Made by a program: the position numbers and the translations under genes | Notes under the pieces: generated by a model | What the model saw: only the letters and a program-made list of their open reading frames with translations | Database searches by the model: none | Told to the model about the DNA's origin: nothing | Shown here: positions 39,639 to 48,447 of the stretch, piece after piece | How the letters are laid out: each line of letters begins with the position of its first letter | Position numbering within the stretch: the first letter of the stretch is position 1 | Virus record (IMG/VR): IMGVR_UViG_3300046458_000154 | Coordinates: 1-53,146 of that record | DNA: 53,146 nt | Source of the DNA: a virus | Reading direction: 5' to 3' (one strand)

Positions 39639-40910
39639 ACCCGTCTTCGCCCTAATCGACTGCAACAGCTTCTACGCGAGCTGTGAGCGAGTCTTTCGTC
39701 CGGACCTGGCCAAGACACCAATAGTGGTGCTGTCGAATAACGACGGCTGCGTGATCGCGCGCAGTTACGATGCCAAGCCCTTCGTGAAGATGGGGCAGCC
39801 GTATTTCCAGATACGGGATCACCTTCGGCGCAATGGTGTGGTGGCGTTCAGCAGCAACTATGCGCTCTACGGCGATATCAGTGAGCGCGTGATGTCAGTT
39901 ATCGAGTCGATGGTACCGGCGACCGAGATCTACCCGACTGACGAATGCTTTGCCGATCTGACCGGCATTCCCGGCGAACTTACAGAGTTTGGACGCGAGA
40001 TCCGCACACGCATCCTCAAGGACACCGGCATCCCGGTTGGAGTAGGCATCGCTCGGACCACGCCGCCGGTCTGGCCAAGCTGGCGAACTGCACCGTGAAG
40101 CGCTTGCTGGGCCAGACCGGCGGCGTGGTCGATATCTGTGACCCTTTCAAGCGTGATTGGACCCTGCGCAACACCGAAGTCGGCGAGGTCTGGGGCGTGG
40201 GCAAGCGCATGAAGGCGCATCTGGAAGTGCTGGGTATCAAGATGGCAATGGATCTGGCGAAAGCCGACGCCTGGACGCTACGACAGAAGTTCAGCGTGGT
40301 CATCGAGAAAACCGCGCGGGAACTGGCTGGCACGCCGTGCCTGGAACTGAGCGGGGCCGAACCTGCGAAGCAGGAGATCTGCTGCAGCCGGATGTTCGGC
40401 AAGCGCCTGACCGATATCGAGCCCATTCGCGAGGCTGTGGCCACTTACACTCAACGTGCGGCCGAGAAGCTCCGCGCCCAGGGCTCAATGTGCAAGAAGG
40501 TTCGGGTAAGCATCCGCACCGGCATGTTCAACCCGGAGGAAGCCAAGTATGCCAACGGCGCTCTGATCGAGCTCCCGTATCCCACCGACGACGTCCGCCT
40601 GATGACGAAGGCTGCGGTTGAAGCGGTCAATCGCCTTTTCCGGCCGAACTTCAAATACAGCAAGGCAGAGGTGCTGCTTATGGATCTGCGTCAGCCGGGC
40701 GAATATACCGACGATTTATTCGCTGCGTCCCAGCCCGAGGTGGCGAGCAGAGTGATGGGTGTCCTGGATGAAATCAATGAGAGATAGGGAAGAGGGACGT
40801 TACGGGCGGCTAGCGTGCCGGCTGACCCTGGCTGGGCGATGCGGCGTGACTTGATGAGGCAGAGTTTTACGACGAGGATCGATCAGCTCTGGACAGCGAA
40901 GTGTAATTGA
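39625..40910 (+). pseudogene. umuC: umuC (DNA polymerase V) with a frameshift and a nonsense codon
   Basis: The polymerase starts intact (FALIDCNSFYASCERVFRPD, with the catalytic DCNSFYAS and YPTDECF motifs). The frame breaks near 40060-40075: the first frame ends at 40098 as WPSWRTAP, and the expected LAKLANC continues in another frame. That frame then meets TAG at 40785 where relatives have Trp (DEINER-stop-GRGTLR). The same frame continues through MRRDLMRQSFTTRIDQLWTA to a stop at 40910. Two independent lesions argue for real decay. Confidence 0.82.
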
Positions 40911-41348
40911 GAGGCAGAGGAATGAAGTTTCAAAATAAGCCGCAACACTGTTGCGGGCTAGGATCCAAAAAGGTAAAGAAACCGCAACCTTGTCAATCCC
41001 CGCAGCGAAAATTTAGTAACGTATGGATCGGTACGGGTATGGGAGGAAACTTTAGTAAGCTGCCAACTATAACACTCTCTACAGTAGTGGTCGGCCTGAC
41101 GAGGGAGCGGCCTTAAAAAAACTTAGCTTAGAAGCTTAATAAAGATCATGCTTATTCGGCGGTTATCTCTACTATCCGGACAAGTAATGTTGAAAAAAAC
41201 CAAAGTAAAGAGGCTGCTGGATTTTTCGAGGGTAGCATTGTAAATGAGTTTTGGATATGCATCGAGCGATGACTAGTCAAAGTCATATCTCCAGTCCAAC
41301 GAGCTGCACGCCATCAAGAACGAGCGTTGATGGCGTTCGTATCAGTTA
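40911..41348. other. Gene-poor spacer before the DarT-type module
   Basis: An ORF of about 69 codons (40907-41116) has no recognisable domain and a Lys/Pro-rich composition, so it is not called. The rest is AT-rich. No clear terminator was found. Confidence 0.4.
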
Positions 41349-42920
41349 TTAAAGTTGGAGGTTTGGGTAATGCTTGTTTATCAAATGCTTTAGTTTTTGA
41401 TTGTTGTGAGAGTCTGAAAATATCGTCGTCCCGACGATCGCTATGTCTAATACAGCAGACGTACCCTCCTTGATAACCTCGGTGATCTGCTCGTCCTCTC
41501 CTGGACCCACCTTGTAGCCTAACCATGCAGCGCTAGAGGCGTCAACGTCCATATACTTCGAAAGGCTTGCTGCAGAGAAATGCATAGCTTCCGATGATAG
41601 TTGGCTGTACATAAGGTACTTTTGTTCGAGGGGGCCGAGTTTTGAGATCGATTTTATTGTAGGTGGGCTCTTGGTTTTTGTTTCAGCTATTTTTTTTATT
41701 TTTTTATAATGGGGGTGGTTTGGTGAGATTGCTCCTTGTGCAAGGAGCATCTTTGCCATTTGATGTTTACTAAATTTATCTGTCTCGTGAAGATAGTTTA
41801 CAATGTCATCATGAGATTGCTCTAGCGCTGCGACGAAAAAAGCGTTTTCAATCAAGGATCTAATGAATATACGACCCTCATTGACCATGCCGCGCTCAAT
41901 GAGCAGAAGTAAGCCCTGAAATATGGTGGCCGACCTCATTAGAGCAGTAGTGTAGATGTTTTCTCTAGATAAAGATGTGCTGTGCGAGTCTGAGTTGGCA
42001 TAGCTTGAGAGCATGGATTGAAGGAGGTGATTGGTTTTGTAGGCTAGTTCAAAATTCAGCTTGTGGCTGTTTTTAATATCCGGGATCAGATACTGGGCTT
42101 GGCTAGATACAAAACCTGCTTCTTCAAACGAGCTTTCAATGGCTTCATTGGGTAGTACATCCTCTGGACGAATGAGATCGTCCTCAACCGAATCAGGAAG
42201 GCTAACAATTTCCGGCTGTTTGTCGAGCAGACCAGGTTGGAATGGCTCACTGCTTTCACCCTTAATCCCTGGGGTGAGTCGAACAGCGGATAGAAAAGTC
42301 TCTTTTGACCTTAATACGCTGTCGAGCATGTCCCGTTTCAATAACGATACGAGCAGAGCGCAGGTTCTCGCTTGGCAATTGATCGATTTTTCAGGGTTAA
42401 ATTCAATGTCAGAGAAACCTTTGTACTCGAATAGACGGGTCAGGTAGCTCTTGTGCGGCTGTAGAGCAGTTAAGTATAGCCAATCGTAGAAGCTCGTTTT
42501 TGGTTCTAGTGGCCATACGTCACCAAAAAAATCAAATGCGATTAACCGCCCCGAATTTTTAAGTCGCTCATCGCGTTTTGCGGATCTGCTATCGGTTTTG
42601 TATAAGTCAGTATACGGCCCACCACGCTCAAACACTTTGCTGCCTTGAAAAGCGCATTCGATACTGATTTCACCTACAGGTGTAGATATCTTTAAATTGA
42701 ATGCGCTTAGGCGCTGCCCGAGTTTATCCTCGGATTTGGTGGATACTTCCAATACAGGGGAAAGCCCTTTGCTAGAAGCAGCCTCGTGCATGGCCACAAT
42801 ATTCTTTTTTTTCTGGCTCGCTGCGAAACCGCCCGCCCAAGTAAAGGATACTGGCACTTCCTCAACCATTTTGTTGGGCTCTGGGCTGGGTGTAAATATT
42901 GGGCGACTAGCCATTTTCAT
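41349..42920 (-). CDS. NADAR antitoxin fused to a DUF5677-like helical domain
   Basis: A 523-aa protein. Residues 1-215 match DarT-associated NADAR antitoxins: FTWAGGFAASQKKKNIVAMH, SIECAFQGSKVFERGGPYTD, AKRDERLKNSGRLIAFDFFG and SFYDWLYLTAL. NADAR enzymes remove ADP-ribose from guanine bases. Residues about 285-505 form an extra helical domain similar to DUF5677 (GLLLLIERGMVNEGRIFIRS, LIENAFFV, SSEAMHFSAASLSKYMD). It overlaps the toxin gene by 14 bp (8 bp if translation begins at the second Met, 42914). It is AT-rich, like the other cargo. Confidence 0.75.
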   Translation of the reverse strand: MKMASRPIFTPSPEPNKMVEEVPVSFTWAGGFAASQKKKNIVAMHEAASSKGLSPVLEVSTKSEDKLGQRLSAFNLKISTPVGEISIECAFQGSKVFERGGPYTDLYKTDSRSAKRDERLKNSGRLIAFDFFGDVWPLEPKTSFYDWLYLTALQPHKSYLTRLFEYKGFSDIEFNPEKSINCQARTCALLVSLLKRDMLDSVLRSKETFLSAVRLTPGIKGESSEPFQPGLLDKQPEIVSLPDSVEDDLIRPEDVLPNEAIESSFEEAGFVSSQAQYLIPDIKNSHKLNFELAYKTNHLLQSMLSSYANSDSHSTSLSRENIYTTALMRSATIFQGLLLLIERGMVNEGRIFIRSLIENAFFVAALEQSHDDIVNYLHETDKFSKHQMAKMLLAQGAISPNHPHYKKIKKIAETKTKSPPTIKSISKLGPLEQKYLMYSQLSSEAMHFSAASLSKYMDVDASSAAWLGYKVGPGEDEQITEVIKEGTSAVLDIAIVGTTIFSDSHNNQKLKHLINKHYPNLQL

Positions 42921-43425
42921 AACCTAGGATATAATCAACCGGCACGGCATGTGGGATCAGGATTTGACTTTTTCTCGCTGCTAGCTTGCGTTCTTTATTG
43001 CCTTCAGCATTGAAGGGTAGAAATTTGTAAATACCCTCAAGGTCTATTTGTGCTTTAGCTTCGTCATTTTCAAGAAGTGCTGCACCAGCTTGGTTTGCTA
43101 CTTCCTTCGTGTATCGGATATTCGGATTAGATAGTATTGATGAGCAGATTTTGATCCAAGTAGCAGCGTTGATTCGTCCGTCTTGTTGCGCTGCGTGGAG
43201 CATCGGATGGTCTTTTGAAAACGCTAGATGTACGTAGGCATCGAGTCCGCTACGCTCGTCCGCATCATGGCTCCACTTGTTTCCGCCTGGGGCTGAGGGG
43301 GTGATTTTTGATGCTTTGAGAGCGGATAGGGAAAGCAGCCCATTTTTTTTAATAGACGGTATGTTCGTTGTATCCGTGAAATGCCAAAGATGATCGATAC
43401 CGTATTTTTTCAGTGCTGCCTGCAT
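42907..43425 (-). CDS. DarT-type DNA ADP-ribosyltransferase toxin
   Basis: The 172-aa protein has the DarT pattern: YGIDHLWHFTDTTNIPSIKK then NGLLSLSAL near the N terminus, a histidine/aspartate-rich DADERSGLDAYVHLAFSKDH segment, and ILIPHAVPVDYILGYENG at the end. DarT enzymes add ADP-ribose to DNA bases and are neutralised by a cognate hydrolase. The adjacent NADAR gene identifies the guanosine-directed type. The ATG at 43425 gives a family-like N terminus. A longer reading to 43473 is possible. Confidence 0.75.
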   Translation of the reverse strand: MQAALKKYGIDHLWHFTDTTNIPSIKKNGLLSLSALKASKITPSAPGGNKWSHDADERSGLDAYVHLAFSKDHPMLHAAQQDGRINAATWIKICSSILSNPNIRYTKEVANQAGAALLENDEAKAQIDLEGIYKFLPFNAEGNKERKLAARKSQILIPHAVPVDYILGYENG

Positions 43426-43944
43426 AGCCTCGCTTCCTTTGCATTGCCGATTTTGGAATGAAATTAATCGCAAGGTTTTGGTATGTCAATGGAGGATGCG
43501 GATTGGCAGCATGAGCCTTCGACCATTGCAGCGGCTTTGGGCGGTACGTTGCGGGAGGGTGGCAGGGAGCCGGCTCTTCAGTCCTGAAGTTCTCCTGCAC
43601 GCAAGAAGGCCACTGAACAGCACTGCCACCTCTATGCAGGATTGCTGGAATCCTCCTCAGCGCTAGTCTCCTCAAGGAGCATCGACTCATACCAACCGCA
43701 AGCCTAGTCGTCATCAAATTTGCACCAGGGGGAGGATCGCTTGACACAGAATGAACGTTTCCCCCTGGCCTGAAATGCGGCATAGCAACGAAAAATTCTC
43801 TCCGACCACTTCAGAAAATGTCATCAAAATCGTTCCGCAACCACTGACTGAGTGGTTGAGTATGGCGGCCTGCAGATGATCTGAAGAACCTTGCATGCGG
43901 AACACAAAATGCTGTAACCTATTGAAATACAGAGTTTTTGTGGT
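43426..43944. other. Spacer between the DarT-like gene and the right attachment site
   Basis: No supported gene in 518 bp. ORFs here lack recognisable domains. An inverted pair CCAGGGGGA/TCCCCCTGG lies near 43726-43770. The toxin promoter should lie just above 43425, but no box pair can be assigned. Confidence 0.4.
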
Positions 43945-43992
43945 CGGATTGCAAATCCGCTTACGCCGGTTCGATTCCGACCTCGGCCTCCA
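43945..43992 (+). tRNA. 3' fragment of tRNA-Cys (GCA), right attachment site
   Basis: CGGATTGCAAATCCG (anticodon arm, anticodon GCA) is followed by a T-arm with GGTTCGATTCC and an acceptor end CTCGGCCTCCA. The 5' third of the tRNA, including the acceptor partner and D-arm, is absent upstream. This is the expected scar of integration into tRNA-Cys, with the restored copy at the other prophage end. Confidence 0.8.
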
Positions 43993-43997
43993 CATTT

Positions 43998-44032
43998 AAA
44001 ACCCGTAAGATCAACGTCTTACGGGTTTTTTT
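43998..44032 (+). terminator. Terminator of the tRNA-Cys operon
   Basis: AAAACCCGTAAG (43998-44009), 8-nt loop, CTTACGGGTTTT (44018-44029), then TTT. It lies directly behind the tRNA fragment, indicating that bacterial sequence resumes here. Confidence 0.8.
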
Positions 44033-44266
44033 GTGGGCGAAATTCAAGCAGTCACTTCCGCGTCCGATGAAATCACTCGCGCGAAGATCGAAGCGGAGAG
44101 ATCGAAATAGCCTATCAGGTATGGCCCACTGACACGGTTGACACGGTTACCCTGTGTGGCATCATTAACGGACTACTCAGCCCGTACGCAGTGATTCAGT
44201 TCGCTGGCCGTTGGGGTGAAGAAACCGGCCCCGTGCTGGTTTTTTCGTTTCCAGGGACTGAAAAAT

Positions 44267-44947
44267 TTGCGCACAGCTTGCTTTGTCGATGGCTACAACC
44301 TTTTCTACGGCCTTCTTGCGGATGCACCCTACAAGTGGCTAAACCTCCACTCACTTCTGTCCCTCATTCTGCGCGTCGAAAACCCCGCGAACACGCTTGA
44401 GGCCACCTCGTTCTTCACCTCCGGTGTCATTCCGTCTCTGGAGAGCCGTGGGAGCCTTTCCAAGGAAGCACAGGACGCCTACATCCGCGCACTCAAGGTC
44501 AGCGATGTAGAAGTTTTCCTGGGAAGACATCAGTTGGAGCCTCGGTACGCGCCTCGGTACGTCGACCACAGAACGCCTGCCTCCAGAGCTGATCAGGTGG
44601 GGATCTGGAAACTGGAAGAGAAAGAGACTGATCTCCACATAGCAATCAGCATGTACCGTCTTGCCGCACGTCAGGCGGCTTTACCGCCGGAGCAGCGTAT
44701 CGATCAGATCGTGCTGGTTTCAGCTGACACGCCTGCATTGAAAGCATTGCGAGAAGACTTTGCGGACCTGTGCCTGGGCGTGATCCTTCCACACAGGGAA
44801 AGCCACAAACGCAAAGCTCCCGGATCTTTGAGACAATATGCGCATTGGATGAGGCACGTCGTCACTGACGATGAGCTCGCCAGCCACCAGTTTCCTAATC
44901 GCATACCCACTCGTAAAAAACCTGTCGACAAGCCCGCGTACTGGTGA
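44267..44947 (+). CDS. NYN-domain (PIN-like) putative RNase
   Basis: A 226-aa protein beginning LRTACFVDGYNLFYGLLADA, the classic NYN/LabA start, with further acidic residues in KETDLHIAISMYRLA and QIVLVSADTPALKALR. NYN domains are metal-dependent nucleases, often in RNA processing or defence. The TTG at 44267 is chosen because the family begins M-RTA-FVDGYN. A GTG at 44216 would add 17 residues. It separates the tRNA-Cys and tRNA-Leu genes. Confidence 0.78.
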   Translation: MRTACFVDGYNLFYGLLADAPYKWLNLHSLLSLILRVENPANTLEATSFFTSGVIPSLESRGSLSKEAQDAYIRALKVSDVEVFLGRHQLEPRYAPRYVDHRTPASRADQVGIWKLEEKETDLHIAISMYRLAARQAALPPEQRIDQIVLVSADTPALKALREDFADLCLGVILPHRESHKRKAPGSLRQYAHWMRHVVTDDELASHQFPNRIPTRKKPVDKPAYW

Positions 44948-45161
44948 TCGGTGACTAATCACTGCCGACTGACAATGATGCGTTTCCTGATGCAGTAGGA
45001 TATTGATTTTCAGAGCTTTTTTATTCGCAAGAATATCAGGGCTCGAAGCATTTAGACGCCATTCAAGCTTGCTTCACCGGGTAGGGATGTATATATTCCC
45101 ACCTCTTGTCGGCACCCACAGCTTATCAGTCGGGCTGCTCTGACAACGCACACGTGCTGCC

Positions 45162-45248
45162 GCCCTGATGGTGAAATTGGTAGACACACCGGACTTAAAA
45201 TCCGTCGTCCGAAAGGATGTGCCGGTTCGACTCCGGCTCGGGGCACCA
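45162..45248 (+). tRNA. tRNA-Leu (anticodon TAA)
   Basis: An 87-nt type II tRNA. Acceptor strands GCCCTGA and TCGGGGC, D-arm GGTGAAATTGGTAGACAC, anticodon loop CTTAAAA with TAA, a long variable arm (GTCGTCCGAAAGGATGT), T-arm GGTTCGACTCC and an encoded CCA end. Its 3' end serves as an attachment site for the element to the right. Confidence 0.95.
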
Positions 45249-45249
45249 A
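45227..45249 (+). repeat. Left attachment site (attL) in tRNA-Leu
   Basis: 23 bp at the tRNA 3' end ending in GGGCACCAA, identical to 48448-48470. Confidence 0.85.
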
Positions 45250-45280
45250 TTACGATTCCCAAGGGCGCTCAGCCCTTATC

Positions 45281-45317
45281 AAAAAGCCTCGCTGGCCTGT
45301 GCCTTGCGGGGCTTTTT
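45281..45317 (+). terminator. Terminator downstream of tRNA-Leu
   Basis: AAAAAGCCTCGC (45281-45292) pairs with GCGGGGCTTTTT (45306-45317) with one G-U pair, giving a strong stem ending in T. Confidence 0.75.
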
Positions 45318-45411
45318 GCAATCAGTGCTTGCCAACTCCTCTCATGCCTACACGCAATATTTGGTCCATTCACCAGCACATTTTGAGTTCGATTGCCTAG
45401 GTAATGTACTA

Positions 45412-45650
45412 ATGCCCATAACAGACACGGCCTACAGGCAAACCAAGCCGCGAGATAAGGACTTCAGCATTAGCGATACGGGCGGTCTGTCACTGTTCAT
45501 TTCAGCGAAAGGCGCGAAATCGTGGCACGTCCGTTTTACCTGGCACGGGCGATAGCCGAGGATCTCGCTGGGTACCTACTCAGAAATTTCCTTAAAAGAA
45601 GTCCGCGACCGAAGGGACCAGGCTCGCCGCCTTACTTGGTACCACTCCCG
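45412..45650 (+). pseudogene. P4-type integrase, N-terminal remnant
   Basis: The start MPITDTAYRQTKPRDKDFSI is typical of P4-family tyrosine integrases, followed by SDTGGLSLFISAKGAKSWHV. At 45553 a TAG replaces the expected Gln (HGR-stop-PRISLGTYSEI). The frame then continues LGTYSEISLKEVRDRRDQAR until homology ends near 45640. The catalytic part is missing. Its place beside tRNA-Leu fits an old integration. Confidence 0.75.
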
Positions 45651-45664
45651 CGGCAGGCGGTGGT

Positions 45665-45954
45665 TGAGATACGCAAGGTGATGGAGATGACCGGCGTGTA
45701 GCTCATCTGGTCCTGTTCGATGAAGCCGCGCGCGCCCGCTTCGGCACGGTGAAGCACGTAGGTGCTGAAGTCGGCCAAGGAGTGCGTCGAGTAGGTTCCA
45801 CGAAAGCAGCTGCGGCCACGTTGGTATTCTCCATATTCAGCACTTTCGCGCCGTCCGGCAAAATCGCGGTGGGCGCGAAGGTGTTCAGCGACTTACCGGA
45901 GGCCTCCAGCGCGGTGTCGCTCATGAGTTGAATCGCTTCTTTGGTCGGGGGCAT
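45665..45954 (-). pseudogene. DUF2303-type phage protein fragment, frameshifted
   Basis: Translation begins MPPTKEAIQLMSDTALEASG, with KSLNTFAPTAILPDG, then the family pattern FRGTYSTHSLADFSTYVLHR continues in a second frame with GFIEQDQMSYTPVIS. The gene is truncated near the integrase remnant. It is a decayed phage gene. Confidence 0.65.
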
Positions 45955-45957
45955 TCG

Positions 45958-46369
45958 TCATTCCTCTTCGTGAGGGAAGGGCGGGCGGCTTAGCGTCCGC
46001 GTTATCAAGCATCACTGCCTTCTGGAGCGAACGAAGTTGCGAGCGCTGAACCTCGAGTTCCGCAGTCGACTTGGCGCCGCTACGCGGCGATGCTTCAAAC
46101 TGTTTCATCTGATTGATGAAAGCAGTCGACACCATGCCGTCAGCGGTTTTACCCGCGCTGCGTGCGCTTGTTTCCACCTCTTTGAGTGCGGCAGGTAGCG
46201 GCGCCGTTCCTTTGCCGACCTCTTTCAATGCGGTGGACGACGAGTCACCAAGGTCCTTAACCGCATCTTCAGCCCGGACAGCAGCCGTTGTGAGCTTTTC
46301 CAGATCGGTCGCAGCCTTGGCTGCTGGGCTGGAATCGATGGCAATGCCGAGAGTTGCGAGATCGTTCAT
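45958..46369 (-). pseudogene. Tape-measure-like fragment
   Basis: Reading from ATG 46369, MNDLATLGIAIDSSPAAKAA and ATDLEKLTTAAVRAEDAVKD resemble the N terminus of a lambda-type tape measure protein. Homology is lost after about 110 residues, close to the DUF2303-type fragment. The frame itself runs on into that fragment. A truncated remnant of another phage. Confidence 0.6.
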
Positions 46370-46396
46370 AGCTACCCTTTTCCTAGATCGCGGCAA

Positions 46397-46420
46397 TAAA
46401 AAACCCGCCGAAGCGGGTTT
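46397..46420 (-). terminator. Terminator on the minus strand
   Basis: On the minus strand AAACCCGC, loop TTCG, GCGGGTTT followed by TTT. It ends the transcript of the lipoprotein gene at 46438-46959. Confidence 0.7.
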
Positions 46421-46437
46421 GTAAGTGCGGTATTTCG

Positions 46438-46959
46438 TTACTTCACGCTATCGCATGAAGGCATTGCCCTCAGTCGCAGCTGTGGATCGGATATCCGCAT
46501 AACCCTGGCCATACAGGTGTCATAGGTCTCGCCGGAGTTGAGGGTAGGGCTGACCGCTAAGAATCTACCTCCGTAGACAGTACCCCCATTCGCTACACAA
46601 TCGAAATTTTGAGGATCTTTCAAGCGTACCGCCTCCCCCCAGACCTGCGGTCTTGCCCAGGCAAACGCGCCTATTTTCATTCGCTGTTTTTTATCTACCA
46701 CCGCGTCGGCGCCAACTCCCCTTGCCACAGTCACCAGCTCCGCATTGACGCCCGCATACCCGCCGTACCACTGCTGATTGGCTACCGCCCTACCAAGCAG
46801 CACTGAGTCCACCCCGTCAGGCAAAGGCTTGGGAAGCAAGCAAACAGGGCCCGTATATGCAGGCAAAGGAGGCGATGAATTTTTCCACTTCTGAACTACG
46901 GACTTACCACTGCAGCCAGCGAGCGCTGCGGCCACCATCAAAATGACAATTCCCTTCAT
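46438..46959 (-). CDS. Putative lipoprotein
   Basis: A 173-aa protein with a signal peptide and lipobox (AAALAGC, lipidated Cys16). The mature part contains several Cys and a GYAGVNAELVTVARGVGADA segment. No family is recognised. It is divergent from another small lipoprotein gene at 47064. Confidence 0.65.
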   Translation of the reverse strand: MKGIVILMVAAALAGCSGKSVVQKWKNSSPPLPAYTGPVCLLPKPLPDGVDSVLLGRAVANQQWYGGYAGVNAELVTVARGVGADAVVDKKQRMKIGAFAWARPQVWGEAVRLKDPQNFDCVANGGTVYGGRFLAVSPTLNSGETYDTCMARVMRISDPQLRLRAMPSCDSVK

Positions 46960-47063
46960 TACGACATCCTCGGTTGAGAGGTGGCAAATCTAACACCCGC
47001 CCTCTCACTTGATACAAACAGGGCGACAAGGCATCCTGCACGTCCTCAAGCAAGGAGCACAAA

Positions 47064-47315
47064 ATGAAAGGGATTATCTTATCCAGCGCACTACTGCTCA
47101 GCCTTGCAGCCCTGGCCGGTTGTACCACGGCGCAGAAAATCAGCAGGCCGGACGGCACAACCGAATACCAGATCGCATGCGGAGCTGCCACGGGATGGGG
47201 GATCTGCTACAGCCGCGCCGAAAAGCTTTGCCCAGGCGGCTACCAAACGGTGAACGAAGACGCCGGATTCAACCGAAAAGAGCTGAGGATCAGCTGTGGC
47301 AAGGCCACGCACTGA
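47064..47315 (+). CDS. Small putative lipoprotein
   Basis: An 83-aa protein with a signal peptide and lipobox (LAALAGC), then a Cys-rich domain (QIACGAATGWGICYSRAEKL, KELRISCGK). It resembles small YecR-like or prophage lipoproteins in form, but function is unknown. AGGAG lies about 6 nt before the ATG. Confidence 0.65.
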   Translation: MKGIILSSALLLSLAALAGCTTAQKISRPDGTTEYQIACGAATGWGICYSRAEKLCPGGYQTVNEDAGFNRKELRISCGKATH

Positions 47316-47692
47316 TTCATAGGGCCTGCCGCCTCGCAGCCCATGTGAACGCATCCTTAAGTCAACACTGACCGGCAAGGAATGTTGAATGCCCGCACTC
47401 ACCTTCAAACTCATTGGTCACACCAAGCGGGACGATGGTCTGATAGGCGATATCACCTTGAGGTGACAGATAGCCGGAGCGGCAAGATCGCGACCATCTG
47501 TCGAGCCCAGGGATCTTGCCTCGGCCCGGAGTACGAAACAGATACTTCTGGGCAGGTGAATGTTCTACAGCGCTACTCGCGGGGAGCACGATCTGCTGTT
47601 GCTCGCGATGTTTGATCCGGAGCGCGCTGCAGTCCATCTCTAACTGTAGAGCGGCCATCCTGCACTTCCCATTAATGACTGAACACTAATCA
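47316..47692 (+). other. Spacer with a truncated phage-like start
   Basis: The only notable reading is 47389-47466, MPALTFKLIGHTKRDDGLIG then DITLR-stop. It looks like the start of a phage protein cut by a TGA. The remaining bases show no supported gene. Confidence 0.35.
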
Positions 47693-48199
47693 ATGTCCAT
47701 CGATACGCATAGCATTACGGGCCTTCTCATCTGGTTTTGGGAGAATGCGGCCACAGCGATCTGGGGCGGCATCTCTCTGGCAGTCGCAAACAGATGCCTC
47801 AAGAGATTTCAAGATTGGGCTGTAGGCCTCCCAACCGCTATCCGCAACGCCTCCCGTAGATCAGGCAACCCGGTCGCATATCTACGGAAGCTGAAGCTGA
47901 AAGACATACGCCAAATTCGACGCTTCCGCTTCAACGATATGTGGATCGCTAGAGAAGTCAGTCGAGGCAACGCCGCTCTCATTCTCTTCGGGCTGAGCTC
48001 AGGGTTCTGGCTCATGGCGCTGGGCTTGAAAGAGCAAATGGTCGTCTCAGGACAGTTGCTCTCAACAGATGCGACGACAGTCTTGATTTCGGCTTTCCCG
48101 GCGTACGTCTTCGAGGTGATGTGGCTTTACAGATCTTCCCGCGCCAACCGTCTAATTGACTACCGACAGAAATCGAAGCTCTGGCGCTTTCGCCGCTAA
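47693..48199 (+). CDS. Hypothetical membrane protein
   Basis: A 168-aa protein with an N-terminal hydrophobic segment (about residues 8-30), a basic central region (KLKLKDIRQIRRFRFNDMW) and hydrophobic segments near 95-112 and 125-145. No family is recognised. It may be cargo of the tRNA-Leu element. Confidence 0.55.
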   Translation: MSIDTHSITGLLIWFWENAATAIWGGISLAVANRCLKRFQDWAVGLPTAIRNASRRSGNPVAYLRKLKLKDIRQIRRFRFNDMWIAREVSRGNAALILFGLSSGFWLMALGLKEQMVVSGQLLSTDATTVLISAFPAYVFEVMWLYRSSRANRLIDYRQKSKLWRFRR

Positions 48200-48447
48200 C
48201 TGATGGCCAGATGCTCGAATGGACGGACGCGGCCAGGCTCTAGTGATTGCTAGGGCTGGACGAGGCCGAATTCTTCGGTCTTTTCGATGCCGGCAGGTTC
48301 TCGGAGGATGGAATTCAAATAGTAAGAGGGGTGGGGTGATCGTCGGCAGGATGCACGGCAGTGATTGAGAAACAGTACAGCAATCTGTACATCGTTTTCA
48401 GGTGGGGCAATTTATTCCCAGTAAATACAGGGGGAAAGTGCTTGGGA

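Larger units (their letters stand above)
1..43992. mobile_element. Prophage with lambda-like head and P2-like contractile tail, in tRNA-Cys (left end outside window)
   Basis: A leftward early operon, a repressor/Cro switch, a replication gene, a complete rightward head-tail-lysis operon and a right-hand accessory block form one temperate phage genome. The right end is the 3' part of a tRNA-Cys gene at 43945-43992. The integrase, the left attachment site and the restored tRNA-Cys are expected to the left of base 1, because DUF4224 genes usually lie beside phage integrases. Packaging, capsid, tail and lysis genes look intact, so the phage may be inducible, but umuDC is broken. The left boundary is inferred. 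Confidence 0.9.

Noticed and set aside
40907-41116. 69-codon ORF after umuC
   Set aside because: No domain, poor composition, and no ribosome site clearly in place. It overlaps the end of the decayed umuC.
43349-43783. Minus-strand ORF upstream of the DarT-like gene
   Set aside because: It overlaps the toxin N terminus in another frame and resembles no known protein.
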